This document shows, piece after piece, positions 12,987 through 22,041 of a stretch of DNA of 25,675 nt. Within the stretch, counting starts at the first letter, position 1, and every line of letters begins with the position of its first letter. The notes under the pieces are model-generated. The model made no database searches and was not told where the DNA came from. It saw only the letters and a program-made list of their open reading frames with translations. Source of the DNA: CAYVBW01 sp964588685 (GTDB lineage: Bacteria; Patescibacteriota; Microgenomatia; UBA1400; PJMF01). The stretch covers positions 1 through 25,675 of the forward strand of contig CAZPQG010000011.1 in assembly GCA_964588685.1 (NCBI GenBank). The letters run 5' to 3'. Made by a program: the position numbers and the translations under genes.

Positions 12987-14489
12987 TTACTCCAATCTTT
13001 GCCGATAACTTAAAGCCTCTTTAATATGCCGTGCTCCAACTTTTTTTTTGACTTCCAAATCGGCAATGGTTCTAGCTACTCTCACAGTTTTTAACAAACC
13101 CCTGTTAGACAAGTGCAAATTAGTTGCTGCTTGCTTAATTAAAGCCAAGCAGTCTTGATTTAAATAAACCAATTTTTTAATTTGTTTACCAGTCAAACAT
13201 TTATTACTGGTTAAATTTAAATTACGATAACGGTGTTGTTGAACTTTTCTAACAGTTAAAACTAAATCTTGCATTTTTGCTAAATCTATTTTCTTTTCTT
13301 GATCTTTCAAATTAAATCCGTCGTTGTTAAATTCTATATTTAAAAATAGATCTATTCTATCTAAAATGGCACCTGATATTTTTTGTTGATAAGATTTTCT
13401 CTGCCAAGGAGTACAACTGCAAGGTTTGATTTGGCTGCCGTAATAACCGCAGGGGCAGGGATTCTGAGTAGCAGCCAAAATAAAATCAGCCGGAAAAGTA
13501 ATGACTCTACCGTTTTTATTTAAAGTCATCACGCCTTGCTCCAACGGCTGGCGCAAGCAATCTAAAGCCTTACCGTTAAAAAGATTAATTTCGTCTAAAA
13601 ACAAAATTCCATGATGAGCTAAAGTCATTTCACCAGGAAAGTTGGTTCTTCCGCCACCTGTCAACCGAGTTGGAGTAATCCGGTGCTGAGGCTTTCTTAA
13701 AGGTGGACTGCTGTACAGCTCTTGCTGATTATTAGCTGCAGAATGAATTTTAGTTACCTGCAGCGCTTTTTCATAAGGTAAAGGCGGCAGCAATGACCAT
13801 AACGACTCTGCAATCAGAGTTTTGCCCATGCCGGGAGGACCGGAGAGCAGAATATTATGTTTGCCGGCAGCCGCAATCTGCAACACTCGCCTGATACGAT
13901 CATTAATAATTAAATCATTGACAGCAACCGCAGATTTTCTAGGCTGTAAAGCAAACTGCGCCCCTTTTGTTTGATAACTTTGCCAATCGTGCTTAATTAG
14001 TTGCTGAATATGATCCAGCAAAATAATTTTAATATCATTAATTAATTTAAGTTGAGAGGCGCACTCACTGGGTGCAAAAACCCGCTCAAAGCCTAACTCG
14101 CGGGCAGCAATCACTAAAGCCAAAATTTGCTTGACCGGTTTAATAGCGCCATCCAAAGCCAATGATCCAATAAAACAATCTTTGTTGGAAAAATTATTAA
14201 AAGCAGGCAAGCCATAACTTTTAAGCAAGCCCACTAAAATTGCCAGCTCCAGATGGTTATTCTGTTTAGGAACATCTGATGGAGCTAAATTAATAATAGT
14301 GCGGCAACTTTTAATTTTAATATCATTAGTTTTAAGCGACGACAAAACTCTTTCTTTAGCTTCAGCTACCACCCGGCCGGCAAGACCAGTTAACACTATT
14401 TTAGGGATACCCTGCTGTGACACAACTTCAATATCAATCTTTAGCGGAGCAAGGCTTTGTAAAATTAATGATGAACTAACTGCCTGCAT
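12987..14489 (-). CDS. comM: YifB/ComM-family AAA+ ATPase (Mg-chelatase-like)
   Basis: 500 aa. The N-terminal ~180 residues form the Lon-protease-like ChlI fold (GIPKIVLTGLAGRVVAEAKE corresponds to the family GLP-x-VGL-x-D-xAV-x-E). The AAA+ core has Walker A GPPGMGKT at 217-224, Walker B ILFLDEIN near 294-301 and the family Cys motif QNPCPCGYYGSQIKPCSC near 340-357. In Vibrio and Haemophilus, ComM is a hexameric helicase that drives branch migration of incoming DNA during natural transformation, and it is also found in species not known to be competent. It stands alone on the minus strand between uppP and murE-like. Confidence 0.95.
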   Translation of the reverse strand: MQAVSSSLILQSLAPLKIDIEVVSQQGIPKIVLTGLAGRVVAEAKERVLSSLKTNDIKIKSCRTIINLAPSDVPKQNNHLELAILVGLLKSYGLPAFNNFSNKDCFIGSLALDGAIKPVKQILALVIAARELGFERVFAPSECASQLKLINDIKIILLDHIQQLIKHDWQSYQTKGAQFALQPRKSAVAVNDLIINDRIRRVLQIAAAGKHNILLSGPPGMGKTLIAESLWSLLPPLPYEKALQVTKIHSAANNQQELYSSPPLRKPQHRITPTRLTGGGRTNFPGEMTLAHHGILFLDEINLFNGKALDCLRQPLEQGVMTLNKNGRVITFPADFILAATQNPCPCGYYGSQIKPCSCTPWQRKSYQQKISGAILDRIDLFLNIEFNNDGFNLKDQEKKIDLAKMQDLVLTVRKVQQHRYRNLNLTSNKCLTGKQIKKLVYLNQDCLALIKQAATNLHLSNRGLLKTVRVARTIADLEVKKKVGARHIKEALSYRQRLE

Positions 14490-14627
14490 ACCAATTATTT
14501 AAACTAAAAAAACTTAAAATTAACTGAAAAGCGTTGGCTGCAATCATCCGACCTGCAGTTGACGAATTTTATTACAGTTACAACAATTTCAAAACCACTT
14601 TTATTTTTAAGTTTTATCTTCTTAAGC

Positions 14628-14633
14628 TATAAT
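14628..14633 (+). promoter_or_regulatory. -10-like box before the murE-like gene
   Basis: Perfect TATAAT, about 100 bases before the ATG, in the divergent gap between comM and murE. No clear -35. Nothing else is recognisable in 14490-14734. Confidence 0.4.
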
Positions 14634-14734
14634 AAAGCCATTAATAACTGCTGCTAATCAACTATTGCCTACAGGTTATCAAAAACTGCTAGCAGAATTC
14701 ATTATCAAGGCTTAATCTGAAATAAAACACATTT

Positions 14735-15976
14735 ATGTTAAAGCTGCAGAAAACTATCTACCGCCTTAAAAGACCCTATCATTTTTTAAAAACAGGGTTG
14801 CTGCATAGTTTGCCGGCCAACATTCGATACCAATTTCCCGCCCGCAAACTTAAAATTGTTGCAGTCACCGGTACTGACGGTAAAACTACCTCCAGCAATC
14901 TTGTTTTTCACATCTTAAATCATGCTCAACTAAAAACTGGTTTGATTTCAACTGTTTCAGCTAAAATTGGCGATAAAAGTATTGACACCGGTTTACATAC
15001 TACAGCTCCTAAACCACACGAATTAAACAAACTGTTGGCGCAAATGGTTGCTGCTGAGTGCAAGTATGCTGTGCTGGAAATGACTTCGCATGGCATCTAC
15101 CAATTTAGAACCTGGGGTCTTAAGCCGATAATTGCCGGCCTGACCAATATTAGCCATGAGCATTTTGATTATCATCTAAATTACGATAATTATATTGATG
15201 CCAAATGCTTGCTTTTAAAAAAAGCCCCAACAGTTGTTATTAACCAAGATGACAAATCTTATTATCGAGTTAAGCAAAGACTTGATTTAAAAGAACAAAA
15301 TGTTATTAGCTACAGTTTGCAAGATGATTTAGATAATAAGATTAAGTTAGCTATCGAGCAACGCTTTAATCAAGACTATAATCAAATGAACGCCCGATTG
15401 GCCGCTGCCATTGCTCAAGAGCTTGAGGTAGATGATGAAATTATTGCTGAGGCTATTAATAATTTTCCGGATGTCCCCGGTAGATTGGAAGAGCTAAAAA
15501 TAGGCCAGCCTTTTAAAATTATTGTTGATTTTGCCCACACTCCTAATGCTCTTGATAAAGTATTAGGTTATTTAAAAAATCAACTCAAGAACTCAGGCCG
15601 GCTCATTGCTGTTTTTGGAGCCACCGGGTTAAGAGATAAATCTAAACGGCCTATTATGGGCCAAAAAGCAGTTAAGCATGCCGATTTAGTAGTTTTAACT
15701 GCCGACGACTCACGAAGTGAGAATACATGGACCATTATCCGCCAAATCAAAGCTGGTATTCAGCAAAATCAAGACAAAATTATCTCCATACCTAATCGAT
15801 ATATGGCTATTAAACATACTTTAACTAAACTGGCTGAACCCAACGATATTGTGGCTTTACTAGGTCAGGGACACGAACAAAGTTTAGCTATTGGCAATCA
15901 GGAAATACCCTGGAACGACAGCGTAGTAGCAACCCAAATTATCAAAGAATCCAGTCAAAAACAAAAAGGGAATTAG
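14735..15976 (+). CDS. murE: MurE-like Mur ligase
   Basis: ATP-dependent ligase expected to add the third amino acid to UDP-MurNAc-L-Ala-D-Glu. The P-loop is TGTDGKTTSS at about 45-54, followed by the MurE-type EMTSHGIYQFR near 109-119, NISHEHFDYH near 137-146 and the C-terminal-domain DFAHTPNALDKVL near 265. At 413 aa it is well short of typical MurE (about 490): the N-terminal UDP-binding domain is reduced to some 40 residues. The substrate-selecting motif, DNPR in meso-DAP enzymes, reads DDSR here (TADDSRSEN, about 324-332), so the amino acid added is uncertain. It is followed by a MurC-like gene after 93 bases. FolC or MurT relatives are less likely. Confidence 0.85.
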   Translation: MLKLQKTIYRLKRPYHFLKTGLLHSLPANIRYQFPARKLKIVAVTGTDGKTTSSNLVFHILNHAQLKTGLISTVSAKIGDKSIDTGLHTTAPKPHELNKLLAQMVAAECKYAVLEMTSHGIYQFRTWGLKPIIAGLTNISHEHFDYHLNYDNYIDAKCLLLKKAPTVVINQDDKSYYRVKQRLDLKEQNVISYSLQDDLDNKIKLAIEQRFNQDYNQMNARLAAAIAQELEVDDEIIAEAINNFPDVPGRLEELKIGQPFKIIVDFAHTPNALDKVLGYLKNQLKNSGRLIAVFGATGLRDKSKRPIMGQKAVKHADLVVLTADDSRSENTWTIIRQIKAGIQQNQDKIISIPNRYMAIKHTLTKLAEPNDIVALLGQGHEQSLAIGNQEIPWNDSVVATQIIKESSQKQKGN

Positions 15977-16069
15977 TTGTTAAATCTTTTAAACAAGCGA
16001 GCTTAACAATAATTAATATTAAAAACAATTTAAAAGCAGGCTTAAAAAAATATTAAAAAAATTAAGAAA

Positions 16070-17554
16070 ATGAAAAATTCCACAGCCACCGCTAATAAAG
16101 TAGCAAATTTGGACCAATTCAACAATTTTTACTTAATGGGGATTAAAGGCGTGGCCATGACTTCTTTGGCACAAATTTTGCTGGATTTTGACAAACAAGT
16201 GAAGGGCTGCGATGTTCCGGATCAATTTGTTACTCAAAAAATACTAAACCAGTTAAAAATAAAAATAGACCATGGTTTTGTCCATCAGCTGCCAATCGAG
16301 ACTGACTGTGTAATTTATACTGCCGCCCATGGCGCTAGACAAAACCCGGTGGTGCAGCAAGCAATTGATAAAAACATTACTGCTGTTTCACAAGCTGAAG
16401 CTTTAGCTTATTTCTTTAACCAAAAAAAAGGAATTGCAGTATGCGGAGTAGGAGGGAAATCGACAGTCTCAGCCATGCTAGCTTGGATTTTAAAACAAAA
16501 TAATTTAAAACCGTCCTTTTCTGTAGGAGTAGGACAAATTTTAGGCATGAAACGGACCGGCCGCTGGCAGCCTAAAAGCGAATCATTTGTAGCCGAAGCT
16601 GACGAATATGTTATTAATCCCTCTAAAAACAAAGAATTAAGCAAAAAATTGATTCCTCGTTTTTCCTTTTTGCAGCCGCAGACCATAGTTTGCACTAATT
16701 TGAAATATGACCATCCCGATGTTTACACCAGTCTCGAGCAAACCAGAAAAATATTTAGCCGCTTTTTTTTACAATTAGCAGCTAATGGCACCCTGATTAT
16801 TAATCAGGATAATCAACACTTAATAGCAATTAAGCAAAAACTGGCGCCGAACTTTGAAAAAAAACAAATAACAGTCAAGTCTTTCGGCGCCAGCCAACAA
16901 GCCGATATTCAACTGTTAGAACAAACAGTGCAGCAGCAAACTAACCAGGCTAAAATAATATTTCAAGATCAGGAATATCAACTGAAGCTTAAAATTCCGG
17001 GTAAATTTAACATCTGTAATGCCTTGGCTGCCAGCCTAGCTGCCCACACATTAGGCGTTTCCTTAATTGACAGTTTTTCAGCTTTAACCGATTTTCAAGG
17101 CACACAACGCCGCTTTGAATTTAAAGGCTGCAAAGAAAATGTGCTATATTATGATGATTACGCTCATCACCCTCATGAAATTGAGCAAACTATTCAAGCT
17201 TTACAAAAGTGGCATCCGGAAAAAAATTGCGTTATTGCTTTTCAGCCGCATACTTTTTCCAGAACCAAAGAATTACTAGCTGATTTTGCTCAAGCTTTAG
17301 CTACAGCCAAAAAAGTATTGTTACTGAATATTTTCCCTTCCGCCCGAGAAGAATATGATCCTAATATTTCATCTGACTTGCTGCTGCAAAAAATTAAAGA
17401 ATCTAATCCCAACATGGCAGTCAATAATCTTAAAACAATTAATTCTTTGGCAGATTTCTGCGTACACCAACTGACAGCAGATGATGTCTTGCTGACCATG
17501 GGTGCAGGCGATATTTATCAAGTCCATCAGAAAATAAATTCTCTGCTGGCGTAA
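16070..17554 (+). CDS. murC: MurC-like UDP-N-acetylmuramate--amino acid ligase (or Mpl-like)
   Basis: 494 aa Mur ligase with the full three-domain order. The N-terminal Rossmann part has YLMGIKGVAMTSLAQIL and GCDVPDQFVT, the central ATPase has CGVGGKSTVSAML near 125-137, and the C-terminal domain has YYDDYAHHPHEIEQTIQAL near 362-380, the MurC/Mpl signature. MurC normally has GTHGKTTT as P-loop; here it is GVGGKSTV, keeping the key Gly-Lys-Ser but losing the family His. The expected reaction is joining L-Ala to UDP-MurNAc; an Mpl role (reattaching tripeptide) or another substrate is possible. Same strand as murE-like and probably the same transcript. Confidence 0.82.
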   Translation: MKNSTATANKVANLDQFNNFYLMGIKGVAMTSLAQILLDFDKQVKGCDVPDQFVTQKILNQLKIKIDHGFVHQLPIETDCVIYTAAHGARQNPVVQQAIDKNITAVSQAEALAYFFNQKKGIAVCGVGGKSTVSAMLAWILKQNNLKPSFSVGVGQILGMKRTGRWQPKSESFVAEADEYVINPSKNKELSKKLIPRFSFLQPQTIVCTNLKYDHPDVYTSLEQTRKIFSRFFLQLAANGTLIINQDNQHLIAIKQKLAPNFEKKQITVKSFGASQQADIQLLEQTVQQQTNQAKIIFQDQEYQLKLKIPGKFNICNALAASLAAHTLGVSLIDSFSALTDFQGTQRRFEFKGCKENVLYYDDYAHHPHEIEQTIQALQKWHPEKNCVIAFQPHTFSRTKELLADFAQALATAKKVLLLNIFPSAREEYDPNISSDLLLQKIKESNPNMAVNNLKTINSLADFCVHQLTADDVLLTMGAGDIYQVHQKINSLLA

Positions 17555-17668
17555 TTTGTTAAAATAAATAACTCCAAATTTAGTTGTGTAATTTCCCCCG
17601 CCTTAAAGCTTAAAATTAGTACTGACCTTTTCGAAAAATAATCTATAAAAAAAATATTAAAAAAATGG

Positions 17669-17674
17669 TATAAT
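17669..17674 (+). promoter_or_regulatory. -10 box of the second tRNA cluster
   Basis: Perfect TATAAT about 70 bases before tRNA-Leu(TAA), in A/T-rich sequence without an evident -35. Confidence 0.45.
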
Positions 17675-17745
17675 TTAACTTCCGGACAATTAGCTAGGTT
17701 AAATTACTGCTAAATTAGCGCTAAATTACCTAAACTGTTCCTTGA

Positions 17746-17829
17746 GCCTCGGTGGCGGAACTGGCAGACGCGCGAGACTTAAAATCTCGTTCTTTCACAA
17801 GAGTGTGGGTTCGATTCCCTCCCGAGGCA
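17746..17829 (+). tRNA. tRNA-Leu (TAA)
   Basis: Class II tRNA. Acceptor GCCTCGG / CCGAGGC, A73; anticodon stem CGAGA / TCTCG with loop CTTAAAA gives TAA; variable arm GTTCTTTCACAAGAGT. No encoded CCA. It has both U34 (Elp3-type target) and A36-A37-A38 (MiaA target). Confidence 0.97.
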
Positions 17830-17878
17830 CATTAAAATTACCAATTAATTCCAGCTGTAAATCTAAGTCCATTAATAC

Positions 17879-17951
17879 GCGAGAGTAGCTCAGTTGGTAG
17901 AGCGTCTCCCTTCCAAGGAGAAGGTCGCGGGTTCGACCCCCGTCTCTCGCT
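17879..17951 (+). tRNA. tRNA-Gly (TCC)
   Basis: Acceptor GCGAGAG / CTCTCGC, U73; anticodon stem TCTCC / GGAGA with loop CTTCCAA gives TCC. Almost identical to tRNA-Gly(GCC) at 5318-5390 apart from the anticodon loop, T-loop bases and base 70, so the two are recent paralogues. No encoded CCA. Confidence 0.97.
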
Positions 17952-18028
17952 CAAAAATCGAACTTTAAGAAATAAACTTAAATTATTCACTAGTTATTAA
18001 CTTTACTGAATAATATATTTCAACTAAC

Positions 18029-18102
18029 CGGAGAGTAGCTCAGATGGCTAGAGCGCGCGCTTTGGGAGCGCGAGGTCGCAGGTTCGAGCCCTGTCTCTCC
18101 GA
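18029..18102 (+). tRNA. tRNA-Pro (TGG)
   Basis: Acceptor CGGAGAG / CTCTCCG, A73; GC-rich anticodon stem CGCGC / GCGCG with loop TTTGGGA gives TGG. T arm GCAGG-TTCGAGC-CCTGT. No encoded CCA. Substrate of the short ProRS encoded at 6935-8167. Confidence 0.96.
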
Positions 18103-18145
18103 CAAAATTTAAAAACCTAATATTATTAACTCAACATAGATTTTA

Positions 18146-18418
18146 GTGAAAAAACATTCCACAGCTTCAATGCCCTTCAGCCCTAAAAGTCGCCAAAAAT
18201 CTGCTGAAAAACAAAGAAAATCTTCAATTTCACTTTCGGGACAAAATAAATCCCTGCAGCAAGCCATTGAAGAGAGACGGCGCTTAAAAGCAATGGAGCA
18301 AAGTGCTCCGGACCCAATCAATAAAACAGCGTCTCATCGCGGCCGATTGGCTGAACAAAGAATTGACCGCTTGCGGCAAAAAGTCAATGAGGGCAAGAAA
18401 AACAACAGCCGCAACTAG
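18146..18418 (+). CDS. Small basic protein, 90 aa, unknown function
   Basis: Very basic, Ser/Lys/Arg/Gln-rich and probably mostly disordered, with a helix near residues 32-50 (LQQAIEERRRLKAMEQ) and another in the tail (RLAEQRIDRLRQKVNEGKK). The tail resembles the last residues of the bS21-like protein (DRLR-x-K-x-N). Start taken as GTG at 18146; an ATG at 18170 would give 82 aa. It lies 43 bases after tRNA-Pro. It may be an RNA-binding or ribosome-associated protein, but this is only composition-based. Confidence 0.5.
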   Translation: MKKHSTASMPFSPKSRQKSAEKQRKSSISLSGQNKSLQQAIEERRRLKAMEQSAPDPINKTASHRGRLAEQRIDRLRQKVNEGKKNNSRN

Positions 18419-18556
18419 CTTCTATCTCACAACTCCTGTGCAAATTTCTATTTTTCTTTCTTGAGTTTCCTAAAAATTAAAGACCATAGTTAAAAACAGC
18501 AAATAAAAACAACAATTTGTCAGTCGTTTTTAATTTTTAATTTTTACACTAGAGGT

Positions 18557-20008
18557 ATGCTGCGCTCGACCGCCTCTAATCAGCCTACTAACAACAGCGC
18601 TGAACAAATTCTTAAAAAATATTTTGGCTATGAGCAGTTTCGCTCCGGACAAAAAGAAATCATTGCTTCAATAATTTCCGGTCAAGATACTATTGCTATT
18701 CGCTCTACCGGCAGCGGCAAATCAATTTGTTTTCAAGTGCCGGCTTTATATTTTTCCGGCACTACTTTAGTAATTTCTCCCTTAATTTCACTTATGGCTG
18801 ATCAGGTTGAAGCACTGCAAGAGCTTAATATCCCTGCCACTTATATCAACAGCACCTTGTCGCGCCAAGAATCTCAACAGCGTGTGCAAAAATTACTTCG
18901 CCAGCACTATAAATTAGTTTATCTTTCTCCTGAAAAACTAGGGGCAAAAGGTTTTGCCAATATCCTAAGTCAACTCACTGTTAACTTTATTGCTATTGAT
19001 GAGGCGCATTGCATTTCCATGTGGGGTCATGATTTTCGGCCCAGCTATCAACAAATTCCTCGCTTTATTAACCGTTTAAAAACTAACCCTGTTTTAGGAA
19101 TTTTTACAGCCACAGCCACACCGCAAATTATGCAAGACATAAAAAAATTTCTGCAATTAAAACACGTTAAAATTTTTAAACAATCTGCTCTGCGCACTAA
19201 TCTCAACTTAAATGTAATAGAGTGCGCCTCCCGAGCAGAAAAGCAGCTCGCTTTACTTAAACTTCTTAAAAATCATTATCAGCAAACCGGCATTGTTTAT
19301 TGCACCACTCGCAGAAGTACGCAAATTACGGCGCAAATGATCAACCATCTTAATTTCAACGGACAGCTGACCAACAGTAAAGCAGAGGCTTATCACGGCG
19401 GCTTAGAGTCAGAACAACGAGCCGACATTCAAGACAGATTTATGACAAATCAATCCAAAATTATTTGCGCCACCAACGCTTTTGGGATGGGAGTTGATAA
19501 AAGCGATATTCGATTTGTAATTCACTATCAATTACCGGCCAATCTGGAAAATTATTATCAAGAAGTAGGCCGAGCCGGCCGAGATGGTAAAAAAAGCCGC
19601 TGCTATTTATTATTCTCTCAGCGCGATATCTTCATCCAACAGGGGTTGCTAAACAATAAATCCCGCCGCCGCTATCGAGTTGAGCTTAAAAAATTAAAAA
19701 CTATAGTCGCAGCCATGACTGCTAAGACTTGCTTGCAGCAACAACTGGCCGCTTATTTTCAAGACAAACTGGACCATCCTTGCGGAAAATGCGGGTTTTG
19801 TCAAAATTTCCAATTAAAATTAAGTACACAAGAAAATCAATTTTTGCAATATATTCAACATCATGCTTTGTTGTCAAAGTTACCAGTGCAAAGTCATTAT
19901 TTAATAGCGTTGCTGATGCCTGACACCATTAACCACTGGCAACAAATTCCCGGTATTGGCACGGGACTACTTAAAGAAATAAAGGCCTGCGAACTGATTA
20001 CATTCTAA
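18557..20008 (+). CDS. recQ: RecQ-family ATP-dependent DNA helicase, short form
   Basis: 3'-5' helicase in recombinational repair. Motif 0 is FGYEQFRSGQKEII, Walker A STGSGKS at about 50-56 (usually TGGGKS), the DEAH box IDEAHCISMWGHDFRPSY near 148-165 (usually CISQWGH), and motif VI region YYQEVGRAGRDGKKSRCYL. The RecQ zinc site follows (TC near 393 and PCGKCGFCQNF near 414-424). At 483 aa it ends soon after, so the HRDC domain is absent and the winged-helix part is mostly trimmed; the last residues (QIPGIGTGLLKEIKACELI) look like a helix-hairpin-helix. A -10-like TACACT at about 18545 lies almost on the ATG, suggesting a leaderless or very short leader transcript. Confidence 0.93.
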   Translation: MLRSTASNQPTNNSAEQILKKYFGYEQFRSGQKEIIASIISGQDTIAIRSTGSGKSICFQVPALYFSGTTLVISPLISLMADQVEALQELNIPATYINSTLSRQESQQRVQKLLRQHYKLVYLSPEKLGAKGFANILSQLTVNFIAIDEAHCISMWGHDFRPSYQQIPRFINRLKTNPVLGIFTATATPQIMQDIKKFLQLKHVKIFKQSALRTNLNLNVIECASRAEKQLALLKLLKNHYQQTGIVYCTTRRSTQITAQMINHLNFNGQLTNSKAEAYHGGLESEQRADIQDRFMTNQSKIICATNAFGMGVDKSDIRFVIHYQLPANLENYYQEVGRAGRDGKKSRCYLLFSQRDIFIQQGLLNNKSRRRYRVELKKLKTIVAAMTAKTCLQQQLAAYFQDKLDHPCGKCGFCQNFQLKLSTQENQFLQYIQHHALLSKLPVQSHYLIALLMPDTINHWQQIPGIGTGLLKEIKACELITF

Positions 20009-20052
20009 TTATTAAGCTTTAACTAACAATTATATCTCCTACTAGATTTGTC

Positions 20053-21885
20053 TCACTTGCTTAGGTCAGCAATTTGATATAAGCCGCTGTCTTTAAACTT
20101 TCTGGAGCGATAATATTCTTGAGTGCCAATAGCTGAAATAACAGCTAATTGAGTATAGCCCTGATCAGCTGCTAACTGTTTAGCTCGTTTAATTAACTTG
20201 CTGCCTAAACCTAAATGTTGAGCCTTGCCTTGAGCTGATTGTCCTAACCGGACCAATTGTCCATAAACATGAATTTCTCTAATCATGGCACAATTCTCAG
20301 CTGTTAATTCCTTCACAAAAGCAGTCGATCGAGGCAGACTTAAGCGTAAAAAAGCCAGTAATTTTATCTCCTCTTTGACCGGGACTAAATATTGTAAAAA
20401 AATCTGTTTAGCAGCTGCCGTCTGATATTCCAATTTTTTAAAAAAAATGTTATCAACGTCAAACTCTAAATTTCTAATCTCTCGAGCTCTAATGTCAACT
20501 GACTTTTGCTCAAGTCTTTTTAGATGTTGCTGCACAATTTGTCTAAAATTTGTCTTTTTATTGCCGTCAACAATAGCAAAACTGGGAATATCGCGCATCA
20601 TTCTAGTGACTCGGCAATATTCAGGGGTATTAAGCAAACAAAAACTTAAAACATCCAACAATTCTTCTTCACTATAAGGCTGCCACTGCCCAGCCTGATA
20701 ATATTTCATCAGGGGAGCAGTTTGCAACAAAGTACAAGGATAAATTTTAATTTCATCCGGCCGAAACCTCTCATCATTAAACATTTTGACATAATCTTGC
20801 TTATCCTGCTGAGGAGAAGAGCCCAGAAGATTAGGCATCCAATGAGCATGAATTTTAAAACCGGCCTGACGCAACAACTTCATGGCTTGAGCTGATGTTG
20901 CCACAGAATGGCCGCGGTAATTAGCCTTAAGCACTTGATCATTCAAGCTCTGCAGGCCTAACTGTACTTTGGTGCAACCCAGGCGCCGCAGCTTCTTGAC
21001 TTCATTACAATCAACTAAATCCGGTCTGGTTTCTAAAGACAAACCAATACAACGATGCTTTGCTTGTTCATTAATCTGCTGCTGCTTAACTAATGCCGGC
21101 CAGTCTGTTGTTTGAAATTTATCCAAAGCGACTGCTTTTTCAGTTTTAAAAAATAAATCAGTAATCAATTGATTATATTGATTTTTTTTAATAGTTTCTC
21201 CTGTCAACTCATAATCAGAAAAAATTTGTTCATTTATTTTACTATCGCTTGATATAAAAGGCATATCAAGTTCGGACATTTCTTTCTCAATTTGTTGATA
21301 GTGGGCTTGCAAGCGCAGACGATCATCCTTCTTATTAAACTCATTCAAAGCCCTTAAGCATTCCTTAAGAAACCATAATTGATAGGGCAGAGGGTAACTG
21401 GACCATGAGCCGCCCAAAACAATTAGCTCTACTTTATCTACCGGATGACCCATATCATACAAGGCCTGAACACGATTATAGGTTTGCAAATAAGGATCAA
21501 AATAATTGTGCTCCGCTCGCTGGGCTCCCGGTTCGCTCGGCAAATAGCTCTTAGGCATGCGCACATTGCTGGGACAAAAAATACAATTGCCGGGGCAGGG
21601 ATAAGGTTTAGTTAAAACAGTGACCGGAGCGATGCCGGATATAGTACGTGACGGCTTCATGCGCAGCTGTTTAACTACTTTTCTGGAAAAAGGTTGTAAG
21701 CCGTGACTACCGGCCAGCTGGCGGTAAACAGCAATAATATCAGTTTTCGACAACATCTTGCCGTTAGGCAAAGCATATTTTTTCTGCAAAACTAAAATTT
21801 TTTCTTTAGACAAAGGCAGGCTCTGCTCCAATTCCTGCACTAATTCAATTAATAGAGTTTGGTGCTGTGTAATAAGTTCATTCAT
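20053..21885 (-). CDS. Elp3-family radical SAM / GNAT tRNA U34 acetyltransferase-like enzyme
   Basis: 610 aa, the size of single-protein bacterial/archaeal Elp3. After an N-terminal helical tRNA-binding part, the radical-SAM cluster cysteines are C97, C101 and C104 (PYPCPGNCIFCPSNVRMPKS), followed by the Elp3 signature SEPGAQRAEHNYFDPYLQ and VELIVLGGSWSSYP. RCIGLSLETRPD and CTKVQLGLQSLND are further barrel segments. The C-terminal ~90 residues are a GNAT domain (GLGSKLIKRAKQLAADQGY). Known Elp3 uses acetyl-CoA and SAM to form cm5U34, the first step of wobble-uridine modification. The next gene, divergent by 156 bases, looks like Trm9, which methylates cm5U to mcm5U. It converges with recQ at its 3' end. 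Confidence 0.95.
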   Translation of the reverse strand: MNELITQHQTLLIELVQELEQSLPLSKEKILVLQKKYALPNGKMLSKTDIIAVYRQLAGSHGLQPFSRKVVKQLRMKPSRTISGIAPVTVLTKPYPCPGNCIFCPSNVRMPKSYLPSEPGAQRAEHNYFDPYLQTYNRVQALYDMGHPVDKVELIVLGGSWSSYPLPYQLWFLKECLRALNEFNKKDDRLRLQAHYQQIEKEMSELDMPFISSDSKINEQIFSDYELTGETIKKNQYNQLITDLFFKTEKAVALDKFQTTDWPALVKQQQINEQAKHRCIGLSLETRPDLVDCNEVKKLRRLGCTKVQLGLQSLNDQVLKANYRGHSVATSAQAMKLLRQAGFKIHAHWMPNLLGSSPQQDKQDYVKMFNDERFRPDEIKIYPCTLLQTAPLMKYYQAGQWQPYSEEELLDVLSFCLLNTPEYCRVTRMMRDIPSFAIVDGNKKTNFRQIVQQHLKRLEQKSVDIRAREIRNLEFDVDNIFFKKLEYQTAAAKQIFLQYLVPVKEEIKLLAFLRLSLPRSTAFVKELTAENCAMIREIHVYGQLVRLGQSAQGKAQHLGLGSKLIKRAKQLAADQGYTQLAVISAIGTQEYYRSRKFKDSGLYQIADLSK

Positions 21886-21981
21886 AATGATATTATATTG
21901 TACCAGGCGAAAAAATATAATGACATTTGTTAGCTAGAGTCAAATAAGCAAGGTTGATCAGAGAAAATAGCGATTTTTTAT

Positions 21982-21987
21982 TATAAT
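21982..21987 (+). promoter_or_regulatory. -10 box of the Trm9-like gene
   Basis: Perfect TATAAT about 55 bases before the ATG, inside the gap shared with the divergent elp3 start. A second TATAAT is at 21915-21920. No strong -35. Confidence 0.4.
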
Positions 21988-22041
21988 GAGCTCTGTAGTT
22001 GCTTGGATTATTAAAAAAAGCAACTCTTCAATTATCAAAAA

